Shown here piece by piece: positions 17,078 to 26,033 of a DNA stretch of 64,000 nt. The translations under genes were made by a program, and so were the position numbers. The notes under the pieces are model-generated. The model was not told the DNA's origin. It searched no databases and was given only the letters and a program-made list of their open reading frames with translations. Position 1 is the first letter of the stretch. Each line of letters starts with the position of its first letter. The DNA lies in the NCBI GenBank assembly GCA_034086685.1, contig JAXDZY010000005.1:1-64000 (forward strand), in the 5' to 3' direction. Source of the DNA: TWA4 sp034086685. Lineage in GTDB: Bacteria > Bacillota > Clostridia > Lachnospirales > Lachnospiraceae.

Positions 17078-17118
17078 ACGCAGCGCTGAACCGGGTGACC
17101 GGTCAGTGCTGCGTTTTT
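17077..17118 (+). terminator. Terminator after the KTR gene (repeat B)
   Basis: GACGCAG and CTGCGTTTTTT form the outer stem, with inner pairing CTGA/TCAG and CCGG/CCGG. It is related in sequence to the hairpin at 12615-12654. Confidence 0.75.
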
Positions 17119-17178
17119 TAAATAAACGGAGTATCTCGTTCTACGGGATTCCTTTTGTATGGCAGGGAGGAGAAAAGT

Positions 17179-18191
17179 TTGAGAAGAGTTGTGGTAACAG
17201 GTATGGGAGCGATTACCCCAATCGGTTTAAGTGTAGATGAGTTCTGGAATGGAATAAGAAACAGCCAGGTAGGAATTGGTCTGATCACAAAGTTTGATGC
17301 ATCGGAATTTAAGGTTAAAATTGCAGCAGAGGTGAAAGGTTTTGAAGCAAAAGATTTTATCGCTCAAAAAGCAGCAAGGCGGATGGAACTTTTTTCTCAA
17401 TATGCGGTTGTGGCGGCAAAGGAAGCAATCGAACAGTCAGGGCTGGATATGAAGAAAGAGGATCCGTATCGGATTGGTGTGGCCGTGGGATCCGGTGTGG
17501 GCAGTTTACAGACCATCGAAAGAAATGAAAAGAGACTGGCTCAAAAGGGATCGGGCCGTCTGGAACCCTTAATGGTTCCCATGATGATTTCGAACATGGC
17601 GTGTGGCAATATTTCCATCTATTTTGGCTTGAAAGGAAAGTCCATCAATGTTGTGACTGCCTGTGTAACAGGAACACACAATATAGGGGAAGCATATCGG
17701 ACGATTCAGTATGGAGATGCGGATGTCATGATTGCAGGAGGCACCGAAGCCTGTGTGACGCCTATTGGAATTGGAGGATTTGCTGCTCTTAAGACGCTGA
17801 ATACCACAGATGATGTGACAAGAGCATCGATACCGTTTGATAAGGACCGGGCAGGATTTGTACTCGGTGAGGGGGCCGGTATTGTGGTGCTGGAGGAACT
17901 GGAGCATGCAAAAGCAAGAGGGGCAGAGATTCTTGCAGAGGTGGCCGGATACGGTGCTTCGTCGGATGCTTACCATATTACCTCACCCTCAGAGGATGGC
18001 ACGGGAGCTGCAAGGGCAATGGAATCTGCGATGAAAGATGCAGGGATTCAGCCTTCTGAAGTAGATTACATTAACGCTCATGGAACATCGACCCATCATA
18101 ATGATCTTTATCCGTTAATGTGTGCATGTCGAATTCTTTAGGATTCGGAGGACATAATGCAGCGTTAATCGTACGAAAATACAGGGAATGA
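17179..18191 (+). pseudogene. fabF: 3-oxoacyl-ACP synthase II with an internal deletion
   Basis: The TTG start at 17179 has GGGAGGAG upstream and begins RRVVVTGMGAITPIGLSVD. The gene follows FabF for about 310 residues, with the active-site cysteine in TACVTGTH and the first catalytic histidine in NAHGTSTHHND. Immediately afterwards the sequence jumps, in another frame, to SNSLGFGGHNAALIVRKY (18129-18191), the normal end of FabF. About 60-70 codons, including the second catalytic histidine (usual MIGHLLGA), are deleted. The product, if made, ends at 18141 and would not condense acyl chains. It could in principle bind acyl-ACP. Confidence 0.88.
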
Positions 18192-18215
18192 TCATCAGGA
18201 AGGGAGGATGCATTG

Positions 18216-18614
18216 ATGAAGAAAATCAGCAAAATTTTGCTCGGTATTGTACTCTTAATTGTAATTTCAGCTGTCGGAATCGGTTTGTTCATGCAGCATG
18301 AGATCAATCAGACTTATAAAAGACTGGATGCGGTGGCAGCGGTGGATGTGAAGGATGTGGCAGATGGTACCTACGAGGGAATTGAGGAAACAGATCTGGT
18401 TAAGGTGACAGTTGTTGTGACGGTCAAAGACCATCAGCTCACAGACATTCAGCTGACCCGCCATGAAAACGGGAAAGGAACGCCGGCTGAGGCAATGATT
18501 CCTGATATGATGCTTCAGAATACAAGTGAAGTAGATGTAATAAGTGGAGCTACGATGTCAGGAAAAACCATTAGAGCAGCTGTAAGAAACGCACTGACGA
18601 AGGGTGTACGGTAG
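18216..18614 (+). CDS. FMN-binding domain protein, membrane anchored
   Basis: 132 residues. One N-terminal transmembrane helix (about 5-27) is followed by an extracytoplasmic FMN-binding domain of the RnfG/NqrC type. The SGATMSG motif near residues 109-115 is where a threonine can be covalently flavinylated. ATG 18216 has GGAGG eight bases upstream. Such proteins shuttle electrons outside the cell, but no flavin transferase (ApbE) is in the window. It follows the damaged fabF at 24 bases; a link is not evident. Confidence 0.85.
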   Translation: MKKISKILLGIVLLIVISAVGIGLFMQHEINQTYKRLDAVAAVDVKDVADGTYEGIEETDLVKVTVVVTVKDHQLTDIQLTRHENGKGTPAEAMIPDMMLQNTSEVDVISGATMSGKTIRAAVRNALTKGVR

Positions 18615-18659
18615 GCAGAGCCGGAGAAATACAAAAAAGATGAAAGGCAGGAATTTGAA

Positions 18660-18809
18660 ATGGACTGGGATGGAAGAAATGAATATATGAATTGGGAGTT
18701 AAGCGCTCAGGAGAAAAAAAGACATATGAAGCTGCCGGAATGGGCAGCAGCAGAAAGATATGAATATGTTGATTCTTTTGTAGAATGGTGGTTTTACAGG
18801 GAGAAATAA
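18660..18809 (+). CDS. Possible small protein of 49 residues
   Basis: An open frame starting MDWDGRNEYMNWELSAQ and ending VEWWFYREK lies in the same frame as, and just past the stop of, the FMN-binding gene. It is rich in charged and aromatic residues and predicted helical. A weak GGCAGGAA lies ahead of the ATG. No family is recognised. It may be the leftover C-terminus of a deleted gene. Confidence 0.35.
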   Translation: MDWDGRNEYMNWELSAQEKKRHMKLPEWAAAERYEYVDSFVEWWFYREK

Positions 18810-18820
18810 TGTAAATAAAG

Positions 18821-18856
18821 TTTAATGCATTTGAATTTAAGGTCAGAATTGCAGCA
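18821..18856 (+). pseudogene. Short relic similar to fabF
   Basis: Thirty-six bases match the fabF stretch at 17293-17328 with five differences, reading FNAFEFKVRIAA against FDASEFKVKIAA. The frame ends at a TAA near 18903. This is best read as a scrap of a second, diverged fabF-type gene. Confidence 0.45.
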
Positions 18857-18952
18857 TGTAACAGTAACGCTACAAAGTTAAAAAACAAGGTTGAGCAGAT
18901 GTAAAAATGGGGAGTCGGGAATCAGTGATACAGGTCCCGGCTCCGCGCTGTT

Positions 18953-19212
18953 TCAGTATTGCAGAAATTCAGCCGGTGTCATAATCATGGGATTCTTCAC
19001 GCCGGATTCTAAAAAATCTTTATCGCCGGTAAGCAAAACATCGGCCTTTGCTTCTATGGCTGCCCGCAGAATCGGGCGGTCATTCACATCACGAATTTGG
19101 GTCTCTGAAATATTTTCCTCTGTTGGAACCAGCTCTAAAGTCAGAAGCGCGACGGAAAGAAATTTATCCAATGACACAAGCCGGTTTGGAAATTTCCTGT
19201 TGAATTTCGCTT
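18953..19212 (-). pseudogene. PIN-domain toxin remnant
   Basis: The reverse strand encodes NRKFPNRLVSLDKFLSVALL, then RDVNDRPILRAAIEAKADVL, LTGDKDFLESG and MIMTPAEFLQY. This is the C-terminal half of a PIN-family ribonuclease toxin, with the acidic residues of DRPI and TGDKDF. The N-terminal half, with the first catalytic aspartate, is missing, and the frame breaks near 19205. No antitoxin gene is recognisable beside it. It lies just downstream of an AraC gene on the same strand. Confidence 0.6.
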
Positions 19213-19303
19213 CATTTCGTCCACATTCTGCTCACAGATCAGCCCATGATTGGGGTAGGACGCCGCTTTTACATATGCCTGAAAAGGAAAATACGGGGAA
19301 TGA

Positions 19304-20170
19304 TCACCTCACCTCTTTCGGTGTCACGCCGTATTTCTGTTTGAACAGCCGGTTAAAATAGGATAGATTTTCAAAACCGCATCGCTGGGCGATTTCCAGG
19401 ATAGTATCCCGGGAAGACCCCAGCATTCTGTATGCCATGGTCAGACGGTAGTCATTCAGATAGCGGATAAAGCTTGTCTCCATGTGTTCTCTGAAAAATT
19501 TCATAAAGTGAGAATCACTGTAATGACACAGTTGAGCCATCTGGGTGATGCTGATGGGTTCACTGTAATGCTCCTGCACATACCGGATGATAAATTTGAT
19601 TTTTTGCAGGGATTTTTCTTCGGAGGAGGACAGACTCTGCCCCCGCCGGTTTGATATAAGAATAAACAGAAGCTGGAACAGATAACCTTTCAAGGCCAGC
19701 TGATAGCCATGAGGGCGGGTTTCACACAGGCGGTCCATCTGTCTGATGGCAGAAGAAATTTCATCATAAAAGCCGGTTCCCGAATGAATGTGGCTGTCAA
19801 TGGGGATTCCGCCGGTAAACAGAGGCTCGAGGAATGTATCATAGCAGAGATCATTTGCCATGGAACGCAGCATTTCGCAGCGAAAGAGGATATTCTCATA
19901 TTCCATTTTCATGCCGGGAATTTCTGAAATAGAATGGATATGTCCGGGAAGAACGATAATGATACTTCCGGCTGAAACATGATACAGATTAAAGTTGACT
20001 TTCACTATGCCGCTTCCCTTTTGTATGACAATCAGTTCGACTTCGTCATGCCAGTGCAGGGGGACGCAGGGGAAGTCAAGAGGAATACTGCACAGATAGG
20101 TATTATAGGGGAATGCGCTGTCGGTATGGATTTTGTTTTCCTTATATTTTTGAAATTCCGAAAGATTCAT
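19304..20170 (-). CDS. AraC family transcriptional regulator
   Basis: 288 residues from the ATG at 20170, which has GGAGG four bases upstream; the longer frame from 20293 lacks one. An N-terminal cupin domain (PLHWHDEVELIVIQKGSGIV) is followed by a C-terminal double helix-turn-helix (about 190-288), with LEIAQRCGFENLSYFNRLFK and GVTPKEVR at the very end. It is divergent from glgP, with a palindrome between them, so it probably responds to a sugar and controls the glycogen/maltodextrin genes. Confidence 0.85.
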   Translation of the reverse strand: MNLSEFQKYKENKIHTDSAFPYNTYLCSIPLDFPCVPLHWHDEVELIVIQKGSGIVKVNFNLYHVSAGSIIIVLPGHIHSISEIPGMKMEYENILFRCEMLRSMANDLCYDTFLEPLFTGGIPIDSHIHSGTGFYDEISSAIRQMDRLCETRPHGYQLALKGYLFQLLFILISNRRGQSLSSSEEKSLQKIKFIIRYVQEHYSEPISITQMAQLCHYSDSHFMKFFREHMETSFIRYLNDYRLTMAYRMLGSSRDTILEIAQRCGFENLSYFNRLFKQKYGVTPKEVR

Positions 20171-20272
20171 ATGACCTCCAAATTCTGGATTTTGTCCAAA
20201 AGATGATAGTATTGTACTATAATTTGACGGTATTATGCAAGAAGAATCATGAGATTGATTGTATAATTCAAT

Positions 20273-20286
20273 CATATGATCATATG
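20273..20286. promoter_or_regulatory. 14-bp palindrome upstream of glgP
   Basis: CATATGATCATATG is a perfect palindrome in the AraC-glgP intergenic region, 73 bases before the glgP start. Next to it GATTGA and TCAATC form a second inverted repeat (20253-20273). A regulator site is likely; which protein binds is unknown. Confidence 0.45.
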
Positions 20287-20358
20287 AGAGCAATATTGCA
20301 GCAGGTATAAAGTCTGATACAGATTTGAAAGGGTCTGATTTACAGGAAGGAGACTGTT

Positions 20359-22611
20359 ATGAATACGGAAGAACGACTTTTAAATCAGTTGAATAGACCG
20401 GTAAAGGATTGTTCCGATCATGAAATTTATGATGCACTTCTGGAAATCGTACAGGATATGGCGAAAGAAAGGGAATTCGAGGAAGGAAAAAAGAAAATCT
20501 ATTATATTTCAGCGGAATTTCTTATCGGCAAACTGCTTTCCAACAACCTGATTAATCTGGGCATTTATGATGAAGTGAAGACAATTCTGACAAATGCCGG
20601 GAAAGATATCTGTACAATTGAGGAACTGGAGCAGGAGCCTTCTCTCGGAAACGGCGGTCTGGGAAGGCTGGCGGCATGTTTTCTGGATTCAATCGCTACA
20701 TTGGGGTATACAGGTGCGGGGATTGGTATAAATTACCATCTGGGTCTGTTCAAACAGGAATTTGAGAATAAACTTCAGAAAGAAGTAAAGAATCCGTGGA
20801 TTACAGAAAAAAGCTGGCTTGCGAAGACAGAGGTGTGTTATCCGGTAGCGTTTAAAGATTTTACTGTTCAGGCAAGAAAATATGAAATTGCTGTAACAGG
20901 GTACGGCGACAGAACGAACAAACTGAATCTGTTTGATATCGATTCTGTGGATGAAAGTATGGTGGAAGAGGGAATCAGCTTTGACAAGAAGGATATTGTG
21001 AGAAATCTTACCCTGTTTCTTTATCCCGATGACAGCGATGAGGAAGGAAAAAAGCTGAGAATCTATCAGCAGTATTTTATGGTAAGCAGCGGTGCGCAGA
21101 TGATTCTTGATGAGTGTACGGCAAAGGGCAGCAATCTGTATGATCTGCCGGATTATGCGGTGATCCAGATTAATGATACTCATCCTACAATGGTGATTCC
21201 CGAGTTGATTCGTCTTCTTATGGAGAAAGGAATGAACATGGATGATGCTATTGAAGTGGTGGAGAAAACCTGCGCTTATACAAACCATACCATTCTTGCA
21301 GAGGCACTGGAAAAATGGCCCATTCATTATCTGAAGGAAGTTGTGCCGCAGCTGGTTCCCATCATTGAAGTGCTGGATGACAGGATCAGAAGAAAATTCA
21401 GCGATGAAAGTGTTGCAATTATTGACCGCAATGATGTAGTACATATGGCACATATTGATATTCATTATGGATTCAGTGTGAACGGTGTGGCTGCGCTTCA
21501 CACGGAGATTTTGAAAAATACGGAGCTGAATCATTTTTACCGCTTGTATCCGGAAAAATTTAACAATAAGACCAATGGAATTACCTTCCGCAGATGGCTG
21601 CTTCACTGCAATCCTCTTCTGGCGGATGCTATCAGCGGCCTGATCGGGGACGGATATAAGAAAGATGCCATGGAACTGGAAAAGCTGGGGGACTTTCTGA
21701 CAGATGAACAGGTTCTTTCCAATCTGCTGGCAATCAAGCAGAAAAATAAAACAGCGCTGAAAAAATATCTGGAGCAGACCCAGGGACTGCATATTGATGA
21801 GAATTCTATTTTCGATATTCAGGTGAAACGTCTTCATGAATACAAACGTCAGCAGATGAATGTGCTCTATGTGATTTATAAATATCTGGAGATCAAAAAA
21901 GGGAAAATCCCCAAAACACCGGTTACTGTTATTTTCGGTGCCAAGGCAGCACCCGCCTATACTATTGCAAAGGATATTATTCATGCCATTCTCTGTCTGC
22001 AGGAAATTATCTCAGCAGATCCGGATGTAAAACCTTATCTGAATGTGGTCATGGTGGAAAATTATAATGTTACGCTCGCGGAGAAACTGATCCCTGCCTG
22101 CGATATTTCCGAGCAGATTTCACTGGCCTCCAAGGAAGCCAGCGGAACGGGTAACATGAAATTCATGCTGAACGGAGCCGTAACTCTGGGAACAGAAGAT
22201 GGTGCAAATGTGGAAATCCATGAACTGGTGGGTGATGATAATATCTATATATTCGGGGCAACCAGTGATGAAGTAATCGCACACTATAAAGAAGGTGATT
22301 ATTCAGCGAAGGATTATTATGAAAAGGATCCGGTTATCCGTGAAGCGGTGGATTTTATCACCGGACCGGAGATGCTGGCAGTCGGATGTGCAGATAATCT
22401 TAACCGATTAAAACGGGAACTGGCGGGAAAGGACTGGTTTATGACGCTTCTGGATTTTAATGATTACAGAAAGAAAAAGGAGCAGGCATTTGAAGATTAT
22501 ACAGACAGAATAACATGGGCGAAAAAAATGCTTGTAAATATCAGCAGGGCCGGTTATTTTTCATCGGATCGTACCATTGAAGAATATAACAGGGATATCT
22601 GGAAACTGTAA
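20359..22611 (+). CDS. glgP: Glycogen/maltodextrin phosphorylase
   Basis: 750 residues, GT35 family, slightly shorter than the usual 800 or so but typical of clostridial forms. Family blocks appear in order: YYISAEFLIGKLLSNNL, LGNGGLGRLAACFLDS, NDTHPTMVIPELIRLL, IFDIQVKRLHEYKRQQ and SGTGNMKFMLNGAVTLGTED. The lysine in SGTGNMK carries pyridoxal phosphate. It cleaves alpha-1,4-glucan with phosphate to release glucose-1-phosphate. GGAAGGAG precedes the ATG. Downstream glucokinase, pullulanase and debranching enzyme complete a glycogen-use set. It is intact, unlike the transporter genes after it. Confidence 0.95.
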   Translation: MNTEERLLNQLNRPVKDCSDHEIYDALLEIVQDMAKEREFEEGKKKIYYISAEFLIGKLLSNNLINLGIYDEVKTILTNAGKDICTIEELEQEPSLGNGGLGRLAACFLDSIATLGYTGAGIGINYHLGLFKQEFENKLQKEVKNPWITEKSWLAKTEVCYPVAFKDFTVQARKYEIAVTGYGDRTNKLNLFDIDSVDESMVEEGISFDKKDIVRNLTLFLYPDDSDEEGKKLRIYQQYFMVSSGAQMILDECTAKGSNLYDLPDYAVIQINDTHPTMVIPELIRLLMEKGMNMDDAIEVVEKTCAYTNHTILAEALEKWPIHYLKEVVPQLVPIIEVLDDRIRRKFSDESVAIIDRNDVVHMAHIDIHYGFSVNGVAALHTEILKNTELNHFYRLYPEKFNNKTNGITFRRWLLHCNPLLADAISGLIGDGYKKDAMELEKLGDFLTDEQVLSNLLAIKQKNKTALKKYLEQTQGLHIDENSIFDIQVKRLHEYKRQQMNVLYVIYKYLEIKKGKIPKTPVTVIFGAKAAPAYTIAKDIIHAILCLQEIISADPDVKPYLNVVMVENYNVTLAEKLIPACDISEQISLASKEASGTGNMKFMLNGAVTLGTEDGANVEIHELVGDDNIYIFGATSDEVIAHYKEGDYSAKDYYEKDPVIREAVDFITGPEMLAVGCADNLNRLKRELAGKDWFMTLLDFNDYRKKKEQAFEDYTDRITWAKKMLVNISRAGYFSSDRTIEEYNRDIWKL

Positions 22612-22627
22612 GATTGGAGAAGAGATT

Positions 22628-23560
22628 ATGAAAAAATGTGTTGGTGTTGACCTTGGCGGGACAACAGTAAAAATGGGGATACTTGGAGAAGATGGTACAG
22701 TTTTCGATAAATGGGAGATTCCTACCCGTAAAAAAGAAAATGGTAAATATATTCTGAGTGATATTGCATTATCTGTAAAAGAACATCTGGCAGCAAATAG
22801 AATCGGAGGAGAAGAGTTTGCAGGTATCGGTATGGGTGTACCCGGTCCGGTTCGCAGAGATGGATATGTCGAAGTTTGTGTAAATCTGGGCTGGAAAAAC
22901 ATAAATCCAGCAAAAGAACTTGGCGTTCTCATGGGCGGCGTTCCTGTTAAAGCCGGCAATGATGCAAATGTGGCAGCACTTGGAGAACAGTGGATGGGCT
23001 CAGCCAAAGGTCATGATACGCTTATGTTCTATACGCTTGGCACCGGTGTTGGCGGCGGCCTGATCATTGACGGAAAAATAGTGGCAGGAAGTAAAGGCAT
23101 GGGTGCGGAAATTGGTCATGTAACAGTCAATCCGCAGGAAACAGATTCCTGCAACTGCGGGAATAAGGGGTGCCTGGAACAGTATGCGTCAGCAACCGGT
23201 ATTGTGAAAGAGATGAAGCGGACTCTGGAATCGGAAGAAGGCAGATGTGTATTGCGAGGCAGAAAATTTTCATGTAAAGATGTGGTGGATGCTGCAAAAT
23301 CAGGTGATATACTGGCAGAAAAAACGCTGCAGAGATGTATGGATTATCTGGCATTGTCCATGTCTTATGTAAGCTATATTGCGGATCCGGAAGTATTTGT
23401 CATAGGAGGTGGTGTATCAAAAGCCGGTGATTATCTGGTTCATATGATAAAAAAACGTTACGGTGATCTGACTCCTTTGAGTAATAAAAAAGCGGAGATT
23501 TTTATTGCAGGCTTGCATAATGATGCAGGAATGTACGGAGCTGCAAAACTGGTGCTGTAG
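22628..23560 (+). CDS. glcK: ROK family glucokinase
   Basis: 310 residues. VDLGGTTVKMGI is the ATP-binding phosphate loop, and CNCGNKGCLEQYAS is the ROK zinc-binding motif CxCGxxGCxE. GAEIGHVTVN supplies the sugar-contact histidine. It phosphorylates glucose to glucose-6-phosphate, which fits glucose released by debranching. ATG 22628 follows GGAGAAGAG, 16 bases after glgP, so they form an operon. A strong terminator follows. Allose or N-acetylmannosamine kinase activity cannot be excluded for a ROK protein, but context favours glucose. Confidence 0.88.
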   Translation: MKKCVGVDLGGTTVKMGILGEDGTVFDKWEIPTRKKENGKYILSDIALSVKEHLAANRIGGEEFAGIGMGVPGPVRRDGYVEVCVNLGWKNINPAKELGVLMGGVPVKAGNDANVAALGEQWMGSAKGHDTLMFYTLGTGVGGGLIIDGKIVAGSKGMGAEIGHVTVNPQETDSCNCGNKGCLEQYASATGIVKEMKRTLESEEGRCVLRGRKFSCKDVVDAAKSGDILAEKTLQRCMDYLALSMSYVSYIADPEVFVIGGGVSKAGDYLVHMIKKRYGDLTPLSNKKAEIFIAGLHNDAGMYGAAKLVL

Positions 23561-23581
23561 GTGTGTTCTGGTTTTGTCTGA

Positions 23582-23625
23582 AAAAAAGAAGATGTTTACT
23601 CTGACGGGCAGCATCTTCTTTTTTG
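23582..23625 (+). terminator. Terminator after glgP-glcK
   Basis: AAAGAAGATG pairs with CATCTTCTTT, with A and T runs on the two sides, so it can work in both directions. It separates glgP-glcK from the convergent LacI remnant. Confidence 0.8.
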
Positions 23626-23639
23626 TATGTCTATTCTGT

Positions 23640-23840
23640 TTATTTCACTTTTGCTTTACCGGTGGAATTCCTGACAATCAGCTGTGCATGCAGCAGCAGA
23701 GTTCCTATGGGAATCTGATTCAGAAGGCTTTCCAGTGCATAATAGGCACTTTTTCCAAGCTGCAGTCTGTCCTGACGGATAGTAGTCAGGGGCGGGGAGG
23801 TGTAAAGAGTGCCTATTACGTGGAATGTATGGATAAAGCC
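23640..23840 (-). pseudogene. LacI family regulator, C-terminal fragment
   Basis: The reverse strand reads FHVIGTLYTSPPLTTIRQDR, then LGKSAYYALESLLNQIPIG and LIVRNSTGKAKVK, ending at a TAA. The PPLTTIRQDR and LIVRxSTG patterns are the last 65 or so residues of LacI/GalR regulators. The DNA-binding and most of the sugar domain are missing, because the sequence passes directly into the malF remnant at about 23850. It was presumably the maltodextrin regulator transcribed away from the transporter genes. Confidence 0.75.
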
Positions 23841-23856
23841 GGAAAACATGTAAATA

Positions 23857-24807
23857 TTTAAAGAAGATCTGAAAACACTTCTCCATGACAATATACATAA
23901 ACTTCTGATGACGCCGTCTCTAACATTTATTTTCGGGCTTACGGTGCTGCCGCTGATCTTCATGATCTGCATGGCATTTACCAATTACAGTAAAATCGGT
24001 AATCATCTGGTGCTTTTTGACTGGGTTGGACTGGATAATTTCAAGGCACTTTTTGACTCCAGCAGTATCCTGGGAAGTACCTTCTGGTCTGTTCTGATCT
24101 GGACGCTGGTGTGGGCATTCTTTGCCACATTTACAAACTACATTTTCGGTATGATCCTGGCACTGGTGATCAACAGAAAGGATACAAAAGCAAAAGGTTT
24201 CTGGCGTTTCTGTTTTGTACTGTCATGTGCGGTTCCCTCCTTTGTATCGCTGCTGATCATGAGAACCATGCTCCAGCCCAACGGTGCGGTGAATGTTCGG
24301 CTCCGGAATCTGGAACTGATCGGTGTGGACAGCTCTCTTCCCTTTTTCACGGATCCTCTGTGGGCAAGGGTGACGGTTATTGTGATCAATATCTGGGTCG
24401 GTGTTCCCTATACCCTGCTTCAGCTGACCGGTGTGCTTCAGAATATTCCGGAAGAACTGTATGAAGCGGCCAGGGTGGACGGAGCCAATGTTCTGCAGAT
24501 TTTCACTAAGATCACTCTGCCGTATATGCTGTATATTACGACTCCCTATCTGATTGCAACGTTTACAGGCAATGTAAACAACTTCAATATTATTTATCTG
24601 CTGTCAGGCGGTGATCCGGTGACCAATCTGGCTTCCACTGCCGGCAGCACCGACCTGCTGGTAACATGGTTGTACAAGCTGACCATTGATAAGCAATACT
24701 ATAATATCGGTGCGGTCATTGGTATTCTCACATTCATTATTCTGGCGGTGGGTGCTCTGCTTACCTATCGCAACAGTAAATCCTATAAGGAAGAGGGGGG
24801 ATTCTAA
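23857..24807 (+). pseudogene. malF: Maltodextrin ABC permease MalF, N-terminally truncated
   Basis: Homology begins in mid-protein with FKEDLKTLLHDNIHKLL, without a start codon, just after an in-frame TAA. The first ATG (23908) would give 299 residues with no Shine-Dalgarno sequence. The rest is normal MalF: about six transmembrane helices, and the EAA loop EELYEAARVDGANVLQIFTKITLP that docks on the ATPase. The first helices, and the whole substrate-binding protein gene expected upstream, were lost in the deletion that also removed most of lacI. Transport function is unlikely. Confidence 0.8.
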
Positions 24808-24808
24808 A

Positions 24809-26017
24809 ATGGCAGCAAACACACAGAGATCCGCAAAGAAAACGCGGCTTATCAATAATGTAATTGTGCATGAGGTACTGGCAGTTCTGGCGTTTGTCTG
24901 GGTATTTCCCATTGCATGGGTGGTTCTGACCAGCTTCCGTGCAGAAAAAGGGTCATATGTATCCACGTTTCTTCCTCAGGGATATACGTTTGACAACTAT
25001 GCCAGACTGTTTACGGACACTACGATACTGAATTTCCCGAAAATGTTCGGCAATACCCTGTTTATTGCCATCTGCTCCTGTATTTTATCTACGTTTTATG
25101 TACTGGCTGTATCCTACTGCCTGTCCAGACTCCGTTTTAAGATGCGCAAGCCCTATATGAATATGGCCATGATTCTGGGGCTCTTCCCGGGCTTTATGTC
25201 CATGGTTGCGGTATACTTCATCTTAAAGGCACTGGGACTTTCGGAAGGCGGCCTTATCCGTCTGGCGCTGATTCTCTGTTATTCAGGGGGAGCGGGACTC
25301 GGTTTCCAGATTGCCAAAGGATTTTTTGACACGATTCCTCTTGCGATTGACGAAGCGGCTCTGATCGACGGATGTACCCGGTGGCAGATTTTTACAAAAA
25401 TGACACTGCCTCTCAGCAAGCCGGTCATCGTTTATACGGTTTTAACTTCGTTTATCGGTCCGTGGGCTTTGACATACGGCTATGAAACATACCCTGAAAT
25501 CCGAATCGAAGAGGTGTTTCAGAAACTGTTTGCTGAAAAGGGAGTTTCGGCAGATGAAGCGCTGGTGCTTCATGCAGGGCAGTTTTTCCGGGTGCTTGCC
25601 ACAGAATATATCCGGCTTTATAAGGGAGTGATCCTCATGCTGGGGAGGCTTTGGATGCAGGGAAAAAAAATATACCTGTTGTCCAATGCGCAGCGGATTT
25701 TTACGGAATATGAGATGCGGATGCTGGATGTTGCCCGGTATTTTGACGGAATTATGATTTCCTCGGATTATGGTGTAAAGAAGCCGGACAGGATTTTTTA
25801 TGAGCTTTTACTGGAAAAATATCATCTGGCGCCGGAGGACAGCATTATGATCGGAAATGATGCCAAAACCGATATTGCAGGAGCTGCCGGTGTCGGAATG
25901 GATACCTGCTATATTCATTCCAATCTTTCACCGGAGCATGACCTTCCTGTGAAAGCGACTTATGTACTGGATGAAATGAATATTGACCGGTTATGCCGGA
26001 TGCTTGAAATATTGTAA
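24809..26017 (+). CDS. In-frame chimera: MalG permease N-terminal part fused to HAD hydrolase C-terminal part
   Basis: 402 residues. Residues 1-219 are MalG, with helices and the EAA loop DEAALIDGCTRWQIFTKMTL, up to TSFIGPW. From residue 220 the chain continues in frame as a HAD-superfamily phosphatase cap and core: LLSNAQ (motif II), a KKPD lysine (motif III) and GNDAKTDIAGA (motif IV). MalG's last helices and the HAD nucleophile motif DxD are both missing, so neither half should be active. A deletion near 25466 best explains the join. The ORF is open throughout, so a protein could still be made. An engineered-like natural fusion is improbable. Confidence 0.82.
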   Translation: MAANTQRSAKKTRLINNVIVHEVLAVLAFVWVFPIAWVVLTSFRAEKGSYVSTFLPQGYTFDNYARLFTDTTILNFPKMFGNTLFIAICSCILSTFYVLAVSYCLSRLRFKMRKPYMNMAMILGLFPGFMSMVAVYFILKALGLSEGGLIRLALILCYSGGAGLGFQIAKGFFDTIPLAIDEAALIDGCTRWQIFTKMTLPLSKPVIVYTVLTSFIGPWALTYGYETYPEIRIEEVFQKLFAEKGVSADEALVLHAGQFFRVLATEYIRLYKGVILMLGRLWMQGKKIYLLSNAQRIFTEYEMRMLDVARYFDGIMISSDYGVKKPDRIFYELLLEKYHLAPEDSIMIGNDAKTDIAGAAGVGMDTCYIHSNLSPEHDLPVKATYVLDEMNIDRLCRMLEIL

Positions 26018-26033
26018 TAACAGGAGAAAAGAG

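Noticed and set aside
18660..18809. Stop-codon readthrough extending the FMN-binding protein
   Set aside because: The downstream frame is in phase, but FMN-binding proteins of this type end where the TAG is. No readthrough signal was recognised.
20689..21984. 431-residue frame on the minus strand
   Set aside because: It is antisense to glgP, which is fully conserved. The product is a codon-bias shadow without motifs.
24809..26017. MalG-HAD as a functional novel fusion protein
   Set aside because: Both halves lack essential parts (last permease helices; HAD nucleophile aspartate), and neighbouring genes show the same kind of deletion.
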